Assembly: GCF_026212465.1 (NCBI RefSeq)
Contig: NC_080062.1
Span: forward strand, 6,505,678-6,569,677
Direction: 5' to 3'
Length of the DNA stretch: 64,000 nucleotides
Source: Amaranthus tricolor
Taxonomy: Eukaryota > Streptophyta > Magnoliopsida > Caryophyllales > Amaranthaceae
A model generated the notes under the pieces. The model did not search any database and was not told the origin of the DNA. It saw only the letters and a program-made list of their open reading frames with translations. Both the position numbers and the translations under genes were made by a program. Positions 10,571-21,494 of the stretch are shown piece after piece. Numbering within the stretch: position 1 is the stretch's first letter; each line of letters opens with the position of its first letter.

Positions 10571-10989
10571 ATGAAATTAAACAATTTTCAAAATTTGAAT
10601 TTTTAAATAATAATTTAAAATTAAGATTTTTAAAATAAAATCACCTAAAATTGAAATTTTCAAAATTATGAAATAAGGATAAAAAGTAAATTAATAAGAA
10701 ATGACAGCACATAATTCCATATCTGATAAATTTGGTGTCGCACAAGTTCCCAATAATCGACATCTTAATTAAATAGAAAGGTCACAATTGACAGTGAGTA
10801 AATGATAAATCATTCATTTTTCCCATTCCTAATAAATTTGGTGTATCACACCTTCTAAACAATGATCGACAACGTAAACGTTGAAAACTTTATCCACGTG
10901 GTGGGTAGATTACCCGAGTGACATGACATTGAGGTGGAATAATGATATTGTACTCCATGACATTAAAATGTGGTGAAAGTATGACAAAA

Positions 10990-10990
<1 letters not shown>

Positions 10991-11021
<31 letters not shown>
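10991..11021. repeat. (TAA)n microsatellite
   Basis: About ten uninterrupted ATA/TAA triplets in AT-rich intergenic DNA. Confidence 0.95.
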
Positions 11022-11023
<2 letters not shown>

Positions 11024-11254
11024 TTAATAAAATTAAAAAAGATGAATTAAAATAATAAAACTTTCATCCTATTAAATCCTACCACATAAGAGTGATTTAT
11101 TAACCTCACAAATAACCGTTATTTATTAAAACTTTCTCGATATGAAAATAATACTTTTTAAGTTTCTTATACTTATTAGTTATTACTTTTTCCGTTCCAT
11201 AATACTTGCACCAAATAAATTTTTGCGCAATCAATGCGTTTGTCGGATCATTTA

Positions 11255-11601
11255 AGAAAATTTGCAAAGAAACACCTTATAAAACTTATTTTTTTGTAAA
11301 AAAACACCTTTTAAAAATTTTTTTTGTAAAAAAACACCTTTAATGAGACTTTTTATTAAAAAAACACCTTAAATCAGTTTTCGGTGACTTTTGTCAACTT
11401 TCTGACATTGACTATGCCATTTGAGCTCAAAAGTCAACGCATAAAAGTTAACAAATGGCATAGTCAACGCCGGAAAGTTGACAAAAGTCACCGGAAACTG
11501 AAAAGTCTCTTAAAAGTTGTTTTTTACAAAAAAAAAATTTTAAAAGATGTTTTTTTACAAAAAAACTGGTTTTATAAGGTGTTTTTTTTACAAATTTTCC
11601 A
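11255..11601. mobile_element. hairpin MITE with 8-bp target duplication
   Basis: A 347-bp element is flanked by ATCATTTA at 11247-11254 and 11602-11609. The ends form a ~31-bp imperfect inverted repeat (AGAAAATTTGCAAAG... against ...TACAAATTTTCC). The inner halves also pair, for example GACTATGCCATTT with AAATGGCATAGTC. Almost the whole element could fold into one stem. An 8-bp duplication points to hAT. It lies inside an older Stowaway-like repeat, whose ends appear near 11190 and 11785 (TACTTGCACCAAA against TTTGGTGCAAGAAGTA). Confidence 0.8.
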
Positions 11602-12777
<1,176 letters not shown>

Positions 12778-13435
12778 TGTTAAAGCAAGTGCCAATAATC
12801 TTAATGATGACGTTCACTTTAAACATATAGTCGAACATTCTTTGTCTTGTACTTTGGAGAGGGTCGATAAAGATGTGTCGAATATGGGTGGTTTAAGGTT
12901 TGGAACGGTTGATGAAAGTTGGTTGATCAAAGCCACAGGAAGTCCAACAGACAACATTGGATCCTGTTTTTGGTCAGAATTTGTAGGGACTATGCAATAA
13001 AGTGGTGCATTACTCTATTATTTATTGTAATGTTTATTGTCATAGTTAATTAGGATGTTAATTGAGTTGTTAAATGTTAGTTTATGGTGATTTATGAGGG
13101 AATACTAAGAGTCATGAATATCTTGCCTATAAATAGGATTCATCACTCATAGTATCAAATCACCACAAACACACATATTGTTGAGAGGGCTATTGCATTG
13201 TTAGAAACTTGAGAGTGTTCTTACTTTGCTTTAGTATTTGTGATCTTGAGAGATTGTTCTCAAGGTAAAGGGAGTTTATTATACTTGTAATTGTTGAATT
13301 CAATATAATAAACTACATTTGAGGGGGAGGTATTCTAAATACCTCATAAACACTTGTGTTCTTATTTTGCATTATTTTTCATTTGTTTTTCTTTGTTGAA
13401 TCTCTTTGAGGCTTGCGCATTCAATTGCGCTTTCA
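12778..13435 (+). repeat. 5' LTR of the gag-protease copia element
   Basis: 658 bp, TGTTAAAGC...GCGCTTTCA. It holds an LTR promoter TATA box and an open frame in its first ~220 bp that also appears at the end of the gag-protease frame in the 3' LTR. Confidence 0.95.
13128..13136 (+). promoter_or_regulatory. LTR TATA box
   Basis: TATAAATAG, about 310 bp before the LTR end. Transcription would be expected to start some 25-35 bp downstream. The same motif occurs in the 3' LTR at offset 2052. Confidence 0.75.
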
Positions 13436-13437
13436 AT

Positions 13438-13449
13438 TGGTATCAGAGC
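13438..13449 (+). other. primer binding site of the gag-protease copia element
   Basis: TGGTATCAGAGC, two bases after the LTR end; tRNA-iMet type. Confidence 0.9.
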
Positions 13450-13510
13450 GGGAGCGTTTTTTGGGCTATTTGGGGTGTGAAAGTGAGGTTAAAAGAACAA
13501 GAAAAACACA

Positions 13511-15052
13511 ATGACTGAAGGGAAAAGTTTCACCATTCCACTGTTTGATGGAAAAATAAATTTTTCCATATGGAAGAGTTCGGTGGAAGATCTTTTGGTG
13601 CAACAAGGCATCGATGATGCACTATTGAAGGAAAAGCCAAATAATGTAGAAGAAGGAAGATGGACACAAATGAAGAAGAAGGCGGTAAGCACAATCCGGC
13701 TTGCCATTGCATCCGAAATCAAGTATCACTACTTGAAAGAGACCGATCCCGGTGAGTTATTGGAAAAATTACAAAAGGTGTATGCTTCCAAATCCCTTAC
13801 AAATAAACTTTGCTTGAGGTGGGAGTTGTATCAACTTATGAAGGATGAGGATACAACAATGCAAGACCACATTAACACATTTAACAAGTTGGTGTGCCAA
13901 TTGTTAAATGCTGATGAAAAGTTAAATGATGAGGAACAAGCTCTATTACTTTTGGCTTCACTTCCCAAGGACTATAGGAACATAGTCCAAACATTGCTCA
14001 TAGGTAGGGATTCTATCACTCTTGATCAAGCATTGGCGGCGTTGAGAGAGAATGATAGGTTCATGGTGAGAAGAGAGGGGGAAGTAAAGAAGGATGTTGG
14101 GGAGGGCTTGATTAGTGAGGGTTCTAATAGGGAAAGAACCAAAGAAAAGGGATATCAAGGAAGGGGAAAGTCTCAAGGGAGGGGTGACCTTAGTAACAAA
14201 GAGTGTTACTATTGTAAGAAGAAGGGACACATACAAATGATGTGTAAGGAATTTAAGGAAGACCTTAAGAGAATGAGAAACTTAAGGGATAATGGTGAGA
14301 ATAGCGGGAATGCCGCTCTAGGCTTTATTGATGATGATGATGATGTTCTACTAGTTGATGGGGGAGTGGATCACCATACTAAGGAATGGGTGATAGACTC
14401 CGGTTGCTCATTCCACATTTGTTGTGAGAAAGGAAAATTTACTAAGCTTAGTTATGGGGATTATGGCCTTGTTACTTTACCAAATGATGAGAAGGTGAAA
14501 GTAGAAGGTATTGGTGAGGTTATTATTGAGACTCTTGGAGGTGTCAAGAGAAGACTTGGTGATGTAAGGTATGTACCTAAGTTTGAGAGGAACCTTATTT
14601 CATTAGGTAGACTTGAGAGTAAAGGATGCACTTTCAAAGCAAGTGGAGGGGTTTTGAAAGTCATTAGAGGGAGCATGGTGCTCATGAAGGGACTAAGGAG
14701 TAAGAGGAACTTGTATGAGTTACAAGTTAATTGTGGTAGCCTAGGCCACAAAAGTGTTGGTGATGGTGTGTTTGGGTCAAGGAGAGTTACTTTTGAAGAG
14801 GATAAGAATATTGGACTTGAGGGGGAGATTGTTAAAGCAAGTGCCAATAATCTTAATGATGACGTTCACTTTAAACATATAGTCGAACATTCTTTGTCTT
14901 GTACTTTGGAGAGGGTCGATAAAGATGTGTCGAATATGGGTGGTTTAAGGTTTGGAACGGTTGATGAAAGTTGGTTGATCAAAGCCACAGGAAGTCCAAC
15001 AGACAACATTGGATCCTGTTTTTGGTCAGAATTTGTAGGGACTATGCAATAA
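13511..15052 (+). CDS. copia gag-protease polyprotein ending inside the 3' LTR
   Basis: The frame encodes 513 aa from the ATG at 13511. Residues 1-220 form a copia-type gag (LFDGKINFSIWKSSVEDLL near the start, UBN2-like). The zinc knuckle is CYYCKKKGHIQMMC (232-245). The protease has IDSGCSFHIC (295-304), with the catalytic Asp at 296. The frame reaches RSKRNLYELQ, the usual start of the pre-integrase region, and then passes through the purine tract into the LTR. The last ~74 residues ([11 protein letters not shown]...) are LTR-encoded. Integrase onward has been deleted in frame. A capsid and protease could still be made, so this element might package RNA while borrowing pol. Confidence 0.93.
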   Translation: MTEGKSFTIPLFDGKINFSIWKSSVEDLLVQQGIDDALLKEKPNNVEEGRWTQMKKKAVSTIRLAIASEIKYHYLKETDPGELLEKLQKVYASKSLTNKLCLRWELYQLMKDEDTTMQDHINTFNKLVCQLLNADEKLNDEEQALLLLASLPKDYRNIVQTLLIGRDSITLDQALAALRENDRFMVRREGEVKKDVGEGLISEGSNRERTKEKGYQGRGKSQGRGDLSNKECYYCKKKGHIQMMCKEFKEDLKRMRNLRDNGENSGNAALGFIDDDDDVLLVDGGVDHHTKEWVIDSGCSFHICCEKGKFTKLSYGDYGLVTLPNDEKVKVEGIGEVIIETLGGVKRRLGDVRYVPKFERNLISLGRLESKGCTFKASGGVLKVIRGSMVLMKGLRSKRNLYELQVNCGSLGHKSVGDGVFGSRRVTFEEDKNIGLEGEIVKASANNLNDDVHFKHIVEHSLSCTLERVDKDVSNMGGLRFGTVDESWLIKATGSPTDNIGSCFWSEFVGTMQ

Positions 15053-15487
15053 AGTGGTGCATTACTCTATTATTTATTGTAATGTTTATTGTCATAGTTA
15101 ATTAGGATGTTAATTGAGTTGTTAAATGTTAGTTTATGGTGATTTATGAGGGAATACTAAGAGTCATGAATATCTTGCCTATAAATAGGATTCATCACTC
15201 ATAGTATCAAATCACCACAAACACACATATTGTTGAGAGGGCTATTGCATTGTTAGAAACTTGAGAGTGTTCTTACTTTGCTTTAGTATTTGTGATCTTG
15301 AGAGATTGTTCTCAAGGTAAAGGGAGTTTATTATACTTGTAATTGTTGAATTCAATATAATAAACTACATTTGAGGGGGAGGTATTCTAAATACCTCATA
15401 AACACTTGTGTTCTTATTTTGCATTATTTTTCATTTGTTTTTCTTTGTTGAATCTCTTTGAGGCTTGCGCATTCAATTGCGCTTTCA
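14830..15487 (+). repeat. 3' LTR of the gag-protease copia element
   Basis: Identical by eye to 12778-13435. It contains the C-terminal ~223 nt of the gag-protease frame. Confidence 0.95.
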
Positions 15488-15491
15488 TATG

Positions 15492-15584
<93 letters not shown>

Positions 15585-15602
15585 TTATATATATATATAT
15601 AT

Positions 15603-15691
<89 letters not shown>
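15488..15691. repeat. (TA)n array, right part
   Basis: TA repeat with a few TGTATA and TTATAT interruptions. It is the continuation of 12425-12777. Confidence 0.96.
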
Positions 15692-15695
<4 letters not shown>

Positions 15696-16374
15696 AACGT
15701 AATTTTATAATTTAAAGTTGAACACAAATAACAACATAAATAAATATTTTTACCTATATATTTTATAATAAACAAGGGAATTATATATTTTTCCATTTAC
15801 TTTTCATGGAAAATTATCAAAATAAGTTAAATTATTTCCATTATTTTAAAATAACATTCACTTTTGAATAACTCGATATAATCTCAATTGTTATAGGGTT
15901 CTTCTCAAAATATACCCAGATGACATGTGATCAGATAATTAGATAAAACCAGTCAACAATGTGTTTTTTTATGCTTTTGAAATAAAAAAATTATAAATTT
16001 TTTTATTTTTCATTTGAAACCGTTTCATAGTGATACAAGTTCATAGAAGGAATCAAATTCAAAAAAATGTGTGTTTTAATAGCTAAAGTGTCAATTCAAC
16101 ATGTAAAATAATGTGATAAACATTAAACAATAAAAAAAAAATTTAAGTACAAATATAAATATTTTTTTAAAATAATATCACGATGAGATCATATTGGTAA
16201 ATGAAAATTTGTGATTTGTGAAAGAAAACAATGCTTTACAAGTAATCTTGGGTTCAAAAACTTCTAATTTCAAGGAATTTTTGATTAAGTGAAAAAAAAA
16301 ATTAATTAAATAAACTAACTTTCAAATATTTTCCAAAAGTAAGCGTCCAAACCCCAAAGCTGTGCTTTGGAGCT
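15692..16374. other. intergenic, AT-rich
   Basis: No coding or repeat structure recognised. Confidence 0.5.
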
Positions 16375-16488
16375 GTTCGCAGTTACTAACTGCGAACAAC
16401 ATATAAGACAAACTAGCTGTTCGCAGTTAGTAACTGCGAACAGCTCTTTTGTCTTTTATTGCTGTTCGCAGTTACTAACTGCGAACAG
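16375..16488. repeat. three regularly spaced palindromes GTTCGCAGTTAxTAACTGCGAAC
   Basis: A 23-29 bp perfect palindrome with a one-base centre occurs three times, with GTTCGC starting at 16375, 16419 and 16464. The middle copy extends to 29 bp (16416-16444). The spacing is 44 and 45 bp, and the intervening ~20 bp are not conserved. It lies about 600 bp upstream of the Mutator transposase remnant and may belong to that element, but this is not shown. Confidence 0.9.
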
Positions 16489-17042
16489 ACCTGATCTACA
16501 AAATCAGATCAGTTTCTGTTTTTTCGCAAATTCGCATTTCTCAAATCCTACTTCACTCGACATTTCCACCTTCTCCCTCTAAAACCATTGATTCATTTCA
16601 TCAAATCGTGCAATCCTCTTTGAATTTGGCACTTCAAAATTAGTGTGGGATACTATAGCTTGCGCAAAGGTAAATTGTTTTGTGTGTTTTTTGGTGTATA
16701 TTTGGATTTTAGGGTTTTAACCAAATTTGTTTATTTTTTCAAATGTAGGTTTCTAGTTGTTAAATCAAGACTAATCTTAATCATCCATAAGCATTCAAGG
16801 TAATTTCTGATTGTTTTTATAGCTTTATGTTGGATTTTGAAGTAATGTTGTTGTATTATTTGATGTTGATTAGAAAATGTTGATGTTGATGTTGGTATTA
16901 GAAATGTTATTTGTGAACTTATGAATTGATTTATTATTTGGATTATGTGTATTATATATGTATGAACTTGGCTACATTATGGATTTGAATAATTTGTAGA
17001 CCAAAAAAGATATACCACCTTCCTTGTTCACACATACTTGCT

Positions 17043-17330
17043 GTGTGCATCAAACGACCCCTTTCATTTAGGAGGTTTGTGGATCCGTGCTATACTAGTC
17101 AAAGTTATGCAAGTACATACGAACATTACTTCATGCCAATGATCGATAAGAGGTCATGGCCGCAATACACGGGCTTTGAACTTAGACACGATCCCGCTCA
17201 AATTCGGGGTATAGGGAGGCCTAAGTCTAAGAGAATTGCCAATGAAATGGATGAGGGTAGACCAAATCGATCTAATTGTCGTCGTTGTGGGAGCGAAGGT
17301 CATAACACTAGAACTTGTCACTCAAGGTAA
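17043..17330 (+). pseudogene. Mutator-like transposase C-terminal remnant
   Basis: The readable part runs from about VDPCYTSQSYASTYEHYF to the stop. It matches the C-terminal tail of plant MULE transposases: an YEHYFMPMIDKRSWPQY segment after the SWIM region, a basic GRPKSKRI segment, and a CX2CX4HX4C zinc knuckle CRRCGSEGHNTRTC. The MULE and DDE core is not found upstream. The upstream reading is broken, so this is a fragment. It sits 400 bp before a plant-mobile-domain gene on the same strand, a pairing known from autonomous plant MULEs. Confidence 0.75.
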
Positions 17331-17386
17331 TATGTTATATATATTATTCTAGAATAATAATCTGTAACTCAAGGTAATATGTTATA

Positions 17387-17660
17387 CTCCCTCCGATCTT
17401 ATGAATTAGTCTCATTTGCTTGGGCACGGATATTAAGGATTGTGTGGGGTCCATTAAAAAGGGTAAATAGTAAAGGGTAAGTAGTGAAGGATAAGTAGTG
17501 AAGGGTAGTTGGGTAAGTAAGGTATATGGGGGTATATTCGTAATTACTTGTGTGAACTAAGGGTATTTAAGTAAAAAAGAATTACCAAAAATAGAAATGG
17601 GACTGATTCAAAGGTTTTGCCAAATAAGGAAATGTGACTAATTCATAAGATCGGAGGGAG
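17387..17660. mobile_element. Stowaway-type MITE (family A)
   Basis: 274 bp flanked by TA. Termini CTCCCTCCGATCTTATGAAT and its inverse are typical of Stowaway (Tc1/mariner). Internal words such as GGGTAAGTAGTGAAGG recur in inverse orientation at 30045-30320, so these are two copies of one family. Confidence 0.92.
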
Positions 17661-17728
17661 TATATATTTTATATTATTACATAATAGTAATATTAACTAA
17701 AACTAACACGAACACAGGAGTAGAGGAG

Positions 17729-18226
17729 ATGGATCCAGCAGCTCCAGGACCCGTAGACCCTAGTGTGTTAACCATGCAGCATGAGCACAAGAGTACTCCT
17801 CTTTGGGATGCCCAGGTTAGTTTACGATAGTTATGATTTACATTTTACTATTGCGTACATACAAGTAACTTATTTATATTTCAATACTCTTAGGTGTCTG
17901 ATGCGGAAACGCTGGGCACCAGGCATCCAGATTCTGTTCCATGGGTGATCGATGATAGCATCATCCCATACTTAGAGCTAACGAGGTTATACGACTTTCA
18001 CCTCGTAGCATACGGCAGAGTTGACCGTGCCATTATCACGGCACTGGTCGAGAGATGGCATCAGGAGACGCATACATTTCATCTCCCTCTAGGTGAGGCT
18101 ACCATCACATTGCTTGATGTAGCCTTACTAACGCGGCTTCCCATAGAGGGACGTGTCGTTTGTACAGGCGGACGCCAGCTATCAAGCTGGCGTGACATGG
18201 TGCATCGCATTTTGGAAAATGTTTGA
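17729..18226 (+). CDS. small plant-mobile-domain (MAIN-like) gene, two exons, truncated
   Basis: Exon 1 is 17729-17815 (MDPAAPGPVDPSVLTMQHEH...) and exon 2 is 17894-18226, joined in phase 0 by a GT-AG intron of 78 bp. The 139-aa product contains the start of a plant mobile domain: VPWVIDDSIIPYLELTRLYD, then the ALVERWHQETHTFHLPLGE block and the ITLLDVALLTRLPIEG block. PMD proteins (MAIN, MAIL1 and the so-called long-form PP7 homologues) are several hundred residues long, so this is only the first quarter. The frame ends soon after SSWRDMVHRIL in non-homologous AT-rich sequence. PMD genes are carried by MULE and gypsy elements; here the preceding transposase tail suggests MULE origin. No function can be assigned to the truncated product. 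Confidence 0.75.
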
Positions 18227-18584
18227 AAGTTAGTTTATTTAATTAATTTTTTTTTTTCACTTAAGAATTTCAAAAATTCAATTTCAAGCAAAACAGTTCA
18301 TAGTTAGCTCGGCTTACAAGTACACTTTATTTAAATGAGCAGGCCCAAAAAGTGTAAGCGTAGATTGTGGGCCTTTGAGGCAATCTTATAGCTGGCCGTA
18401 AATAAATTTCAAATGAACTTTTGAAAAATAAAAAATATATTTTTGATAAAAAAGTTTTAAAAAAAATTTCTGATTTTTTAAAATAAGTGTCTCATGTTCA
18501 AAATCTATGGTCAGAATTATTCGTTGTTATTAACAACAAACAAGTTTAAAAGTTGTTTAAAAAGTCAAGTTGTTCGCTCGCTGT
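18227..18584. other. spacer between PMD gene and hAT-like element
   Basis: AT-rich, no gene or second Mutator terminus recognised. The target duplication of the next element begins at 18577. Confidence 0.5.
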
Positions 18585-19554
18585 TAGAGGTATTCATTCG
18601 AGTGATCGGGTCAGTTTCGAACGGGTATCATTCGATTCGGTTGCATTTTGGATCGGTTATTTTTCAGCTGTGTGTTACAACGGGTCACACTCGGGTCGAG
18701 TCGGTTAGTCACGGTTCGGTTGGAGATCAGTTATTCAAGCTATCGGGTTAGCATCAGTTCGGTGTCGGTTGAAGTTCGTGTCAAGTGTCAATCGGTCTCG
18801 GGTTGTCATCGATTACTAATTGGTTCGGTTTTGTCGGGTACTGATCGGGTTCGAGTTTTTTTTTAAGAGCAAAATTCAGCTACGTATTACTAATTACTAT
18901 CGATCGAATTAATATTTAATTAAGTTGTTAGTCAATTTTTAATTGATGACAAGATTCCCTTTATTTAAAGCAAAATAGTTAAAATGCAAATTAATTAGTA
19001 ATCATTATTATTTTGTTACTTTAACTTGTTTAACCGGAAATTAAAATTATAAAGTTCTATCAATATTCATCTAATTCAATTAAAAGTAGTTAAATAAACA
19101 TTGACCATTGATTTTTAACTCTAAATATAGGAAACCATGTATTTATAAAATTTAATTTATTAAAATATCTAACACTTTATTAGCTTAACAAATAAGATGA
19201 TTGAATATGAGTCTATCATACTTCTATGTTAAAAATTGGTTCAGGTTTACAGCAGTTCGATCTAAAATTCGTCCGAGTTAAGTTGGTTTTAGCCGGATAG
19301 AACTCGGTTTTGAGCATGATTCGGGTCGGTCATTATTTGGTTCGGGTAATCTTGGTTAACGGTTATGTGTCGGTTACAAAAATCGGTTACAGCTCGTGTT
19401 CAGCTTTCCCATTTTCGGTTGTCAACCGGTTCGGGTACAATTTCAGTTCGGGTACTGTCGATTCGATAAACCAAAAAAAGAAACACATTTTCGGGTCGGT
19501 TTACTTTCAGTTTCGGTTTGGATTTTCGAGTCGGGTCACTTTTGAACAGCTCTA
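18585..19554 (+). mobile_element. hAT-like non-autonomous element, CGGTTCGG family, copy 1
   Basis: 970 bp flanked by an exact 8-bp duplication CTCGCTGT (18577-18584, 19555-19562). Termini TAGAGGTATTCATTCG and TTGAACAGCTCTA form a short imperfect inverted repeat. Both subterminal regions are dense in degenerate CGGTTCGGGT words; the middle ~400 bp is AT-rich. No transposase frame. It is homologous along its length to the reverse complement of 55747-56713. Confidence 0.87.
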
Positions 19555-19562
19555 CTCGCTGT

Positions 19563-20002
19563 TAATAAATAGACAAAAAAGTCAAATGAAATCAAATTTC
19601 AAAAAGTCGAAAAAAATTTATTTGTAAATGGACAAAAAGTCTAAAAATACTATAATTATAATATAGTTTTATCATATAAATGATCAAAAATTAAAAATTA
19701 AATCATCAATGTTATAAAACCTTAATTTTGAAATATTAAGATCTTTTACATAAATAAATAGATCATTTTTAAACTTCATATATTTGATCTATAGAATAAT
19801 TGATACTTTTATGGCTTATACTTCTAGAAGTCAAGTTTCACACACCATGGGTATACTAAGCTTAGTTAAAATCTATTGATCAAATTTATTTCACAAGAAA
19901 TTTTCAATTCCACAATATTATCATTGACTAATGACCAACCTTGAAGGTCAAAATGGTCCTACCATAACCCATTAGATTTAATGTTGAAAAAGACCTTCAT
20001 AA
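19563..20002. other. P450 upstream region
   Basis: AT-rich DNA with no gene; it contains the presumptive P450 promoter at its 3' end. Confidence 0.5.
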
Positions 20003-20010
20003 TATAAAAA
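20003..20010 (+). promoter_or_regulatory. candidate TATA box of the P450 gene
   Basis: TATAAAAA lies 103-110 bp before the chosen start codon, leaving room for a 5'UTR of about 75 nt. Position and context fit, but there is no transcript evidence. Confidence 0.45.
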
Positions 20011-20112
20011 GAACTACTAAAGGCTCAAAATTACAAGAATACAACCACTATTTTGTGCATAACAAAACCCATTAAATCAATAAGAATTGCTAGCTCGAAA
20101 CACTTACTACCC

Positions 20113-21440
20113 ATGAGTTTCAATATGGAGAATATTACCATACTCATAAAGTATTTAGCTTTATTTGTAATTACCTACTTAACTTTTTATCATTTCATCC
20201 TACGTTCCAAGCATAAGGCCAAATTGTTTCCACCAAGCCCATTTTTTTCCTTCCCTATTATAGGCCACTTTTATCTATTCAAAAAACCCCTCCACCGTTC
20301 CCTAGCCCGATTGGCGGCCCGTCATGGCCCGGTCCTCTATCTCAACATGGGTGTTCGGCCCCTCCTCTTACTATCCTCTCCGGAGGTAGTGGAGGAGTGC
20401 TTAGTAAAAGGCGATGCCTTTGTTGATCGCCCTCGACTTCTTCCTGGGAAGTACGGGGGCGATAATTATACCAACATAGCATGGTCTCCATATGGGGATC
20501 ACTGGAAAAACCTTAGAAAAATTGCAGCCGTTGAGATATTATCTTCCCAACGGCTGCAAATCCTTTCAGAAATCCGAGTAGAAGTGGCTCAATCTTTTAT
20601 TCGTAGGATGATAAAGGAGAGCCACAAAAATGGAGGAATAGTCGATTTGAAGTCCGCCATTTTCGGGTTCACCTTAGATAACATGATGAGGATGTTAATG
20701 GGGAAGAGTAACTATGAGGAGACTAGTGAAGGTAATGAAGCTACTAGAAGATTCCAACAATTTGTGGAAGGGAGTTTTAGGGTTGGTGGAGCAAATAACT
20801 TGGAAGATTTCTTACCATTTTTGAAGATACTTAGATTTTTTGGGGTTTCACCTGAAAATTTCATGAAGAAATTGACTAAAGAGAAAAAGAATTTTATGGA
20901 TGGATTGATGAAAGAACATAAAGAATTGGAAAAGAAAGGAAAATTGTTGGATTCAAGGAAAAGAGCAATGATATCTGTTTTGTTATCCCTACAAAAGGAG
21001 GATCCTCAATATTATTCAAATGAGATGATTTCAAGCCTCATTTTGGTATGTATATTCCATTGCTAATTTCATACACAATCATGAATCATGTTAATTGCTA
21101 ATTGCAATATTTTATTTTGTTAATCTTTGATTTATTTTTTTCATCTAATTGAATTAGAGGCAAATTCAAGATATTATCATATGATAGGTTGAACATTCAT
21201 ATCTACGTATGTGTTATATCAACTCGAAAGCAAAATTTTAGTTGACCTAAAATATAAGAATTTGTTAACTAAATGAGACAGCCATTAAGAGACAAATAAA
21301 TATATTTAAAGCAAAGTAGCTAACATACTAGCTAATAGTCTCTTGATGAATTAAGAATAAGAACGTGTTCAAATTAAGCATAAACACACAATAACAAGTT
21401 TTATGACCTACATGGATGACACTATCCAACTTTTTGTTTC

Positions 21441-21494
<54 letters not shown>

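Larger units (their letters stand above)
12778..15487 (+). mobile_element. young non-autonomous copia element carrying only gag and protease
   Basis: A 2710-bp element with two 658-bp LTRs that I read as identical and a perfect 5-bp target duplication TATGT (12773-12777, 15488-15492). The primer binding site TGGTATCAGAGC starts at 13438, and a purine tract GAGGGGGAGAT ends at 14829. The ~1.4 kb internal region encodes gag and protease; integrase, reverse transcriptase and RNase H are absent. Identical LTRs imply very recent mobilisation, necessarily with enzymes supplied by another element. Confidence 0.95.

Noticed and set aside
13958..14847. Minus-strand frames of 77-128 codons opposite the gag-protease region
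   Set aside because: Shadow frames of the plus-strand gag-protease coding sequence; no homology.
16375..16488. CRISPR-like array (repeat-spacer pattern)
   Set aside because: Only three copies in a eukaryotic context without cas genes; perfect palindromes with short AT-rich linkers.
17387..17660. Stowaway MITE as part of the Mutator or PMD gene
   Set aside because: It has its own TA duplication and terminal repeats and a second copy near ETG1, so it is an independent insertion.
18494..19627. Plus-strand frames rich in Arg, Val, Gly and Ser
   Set aside because: They arise from CGGTTCGG word arrays in the hAT-like element, not from a gene.
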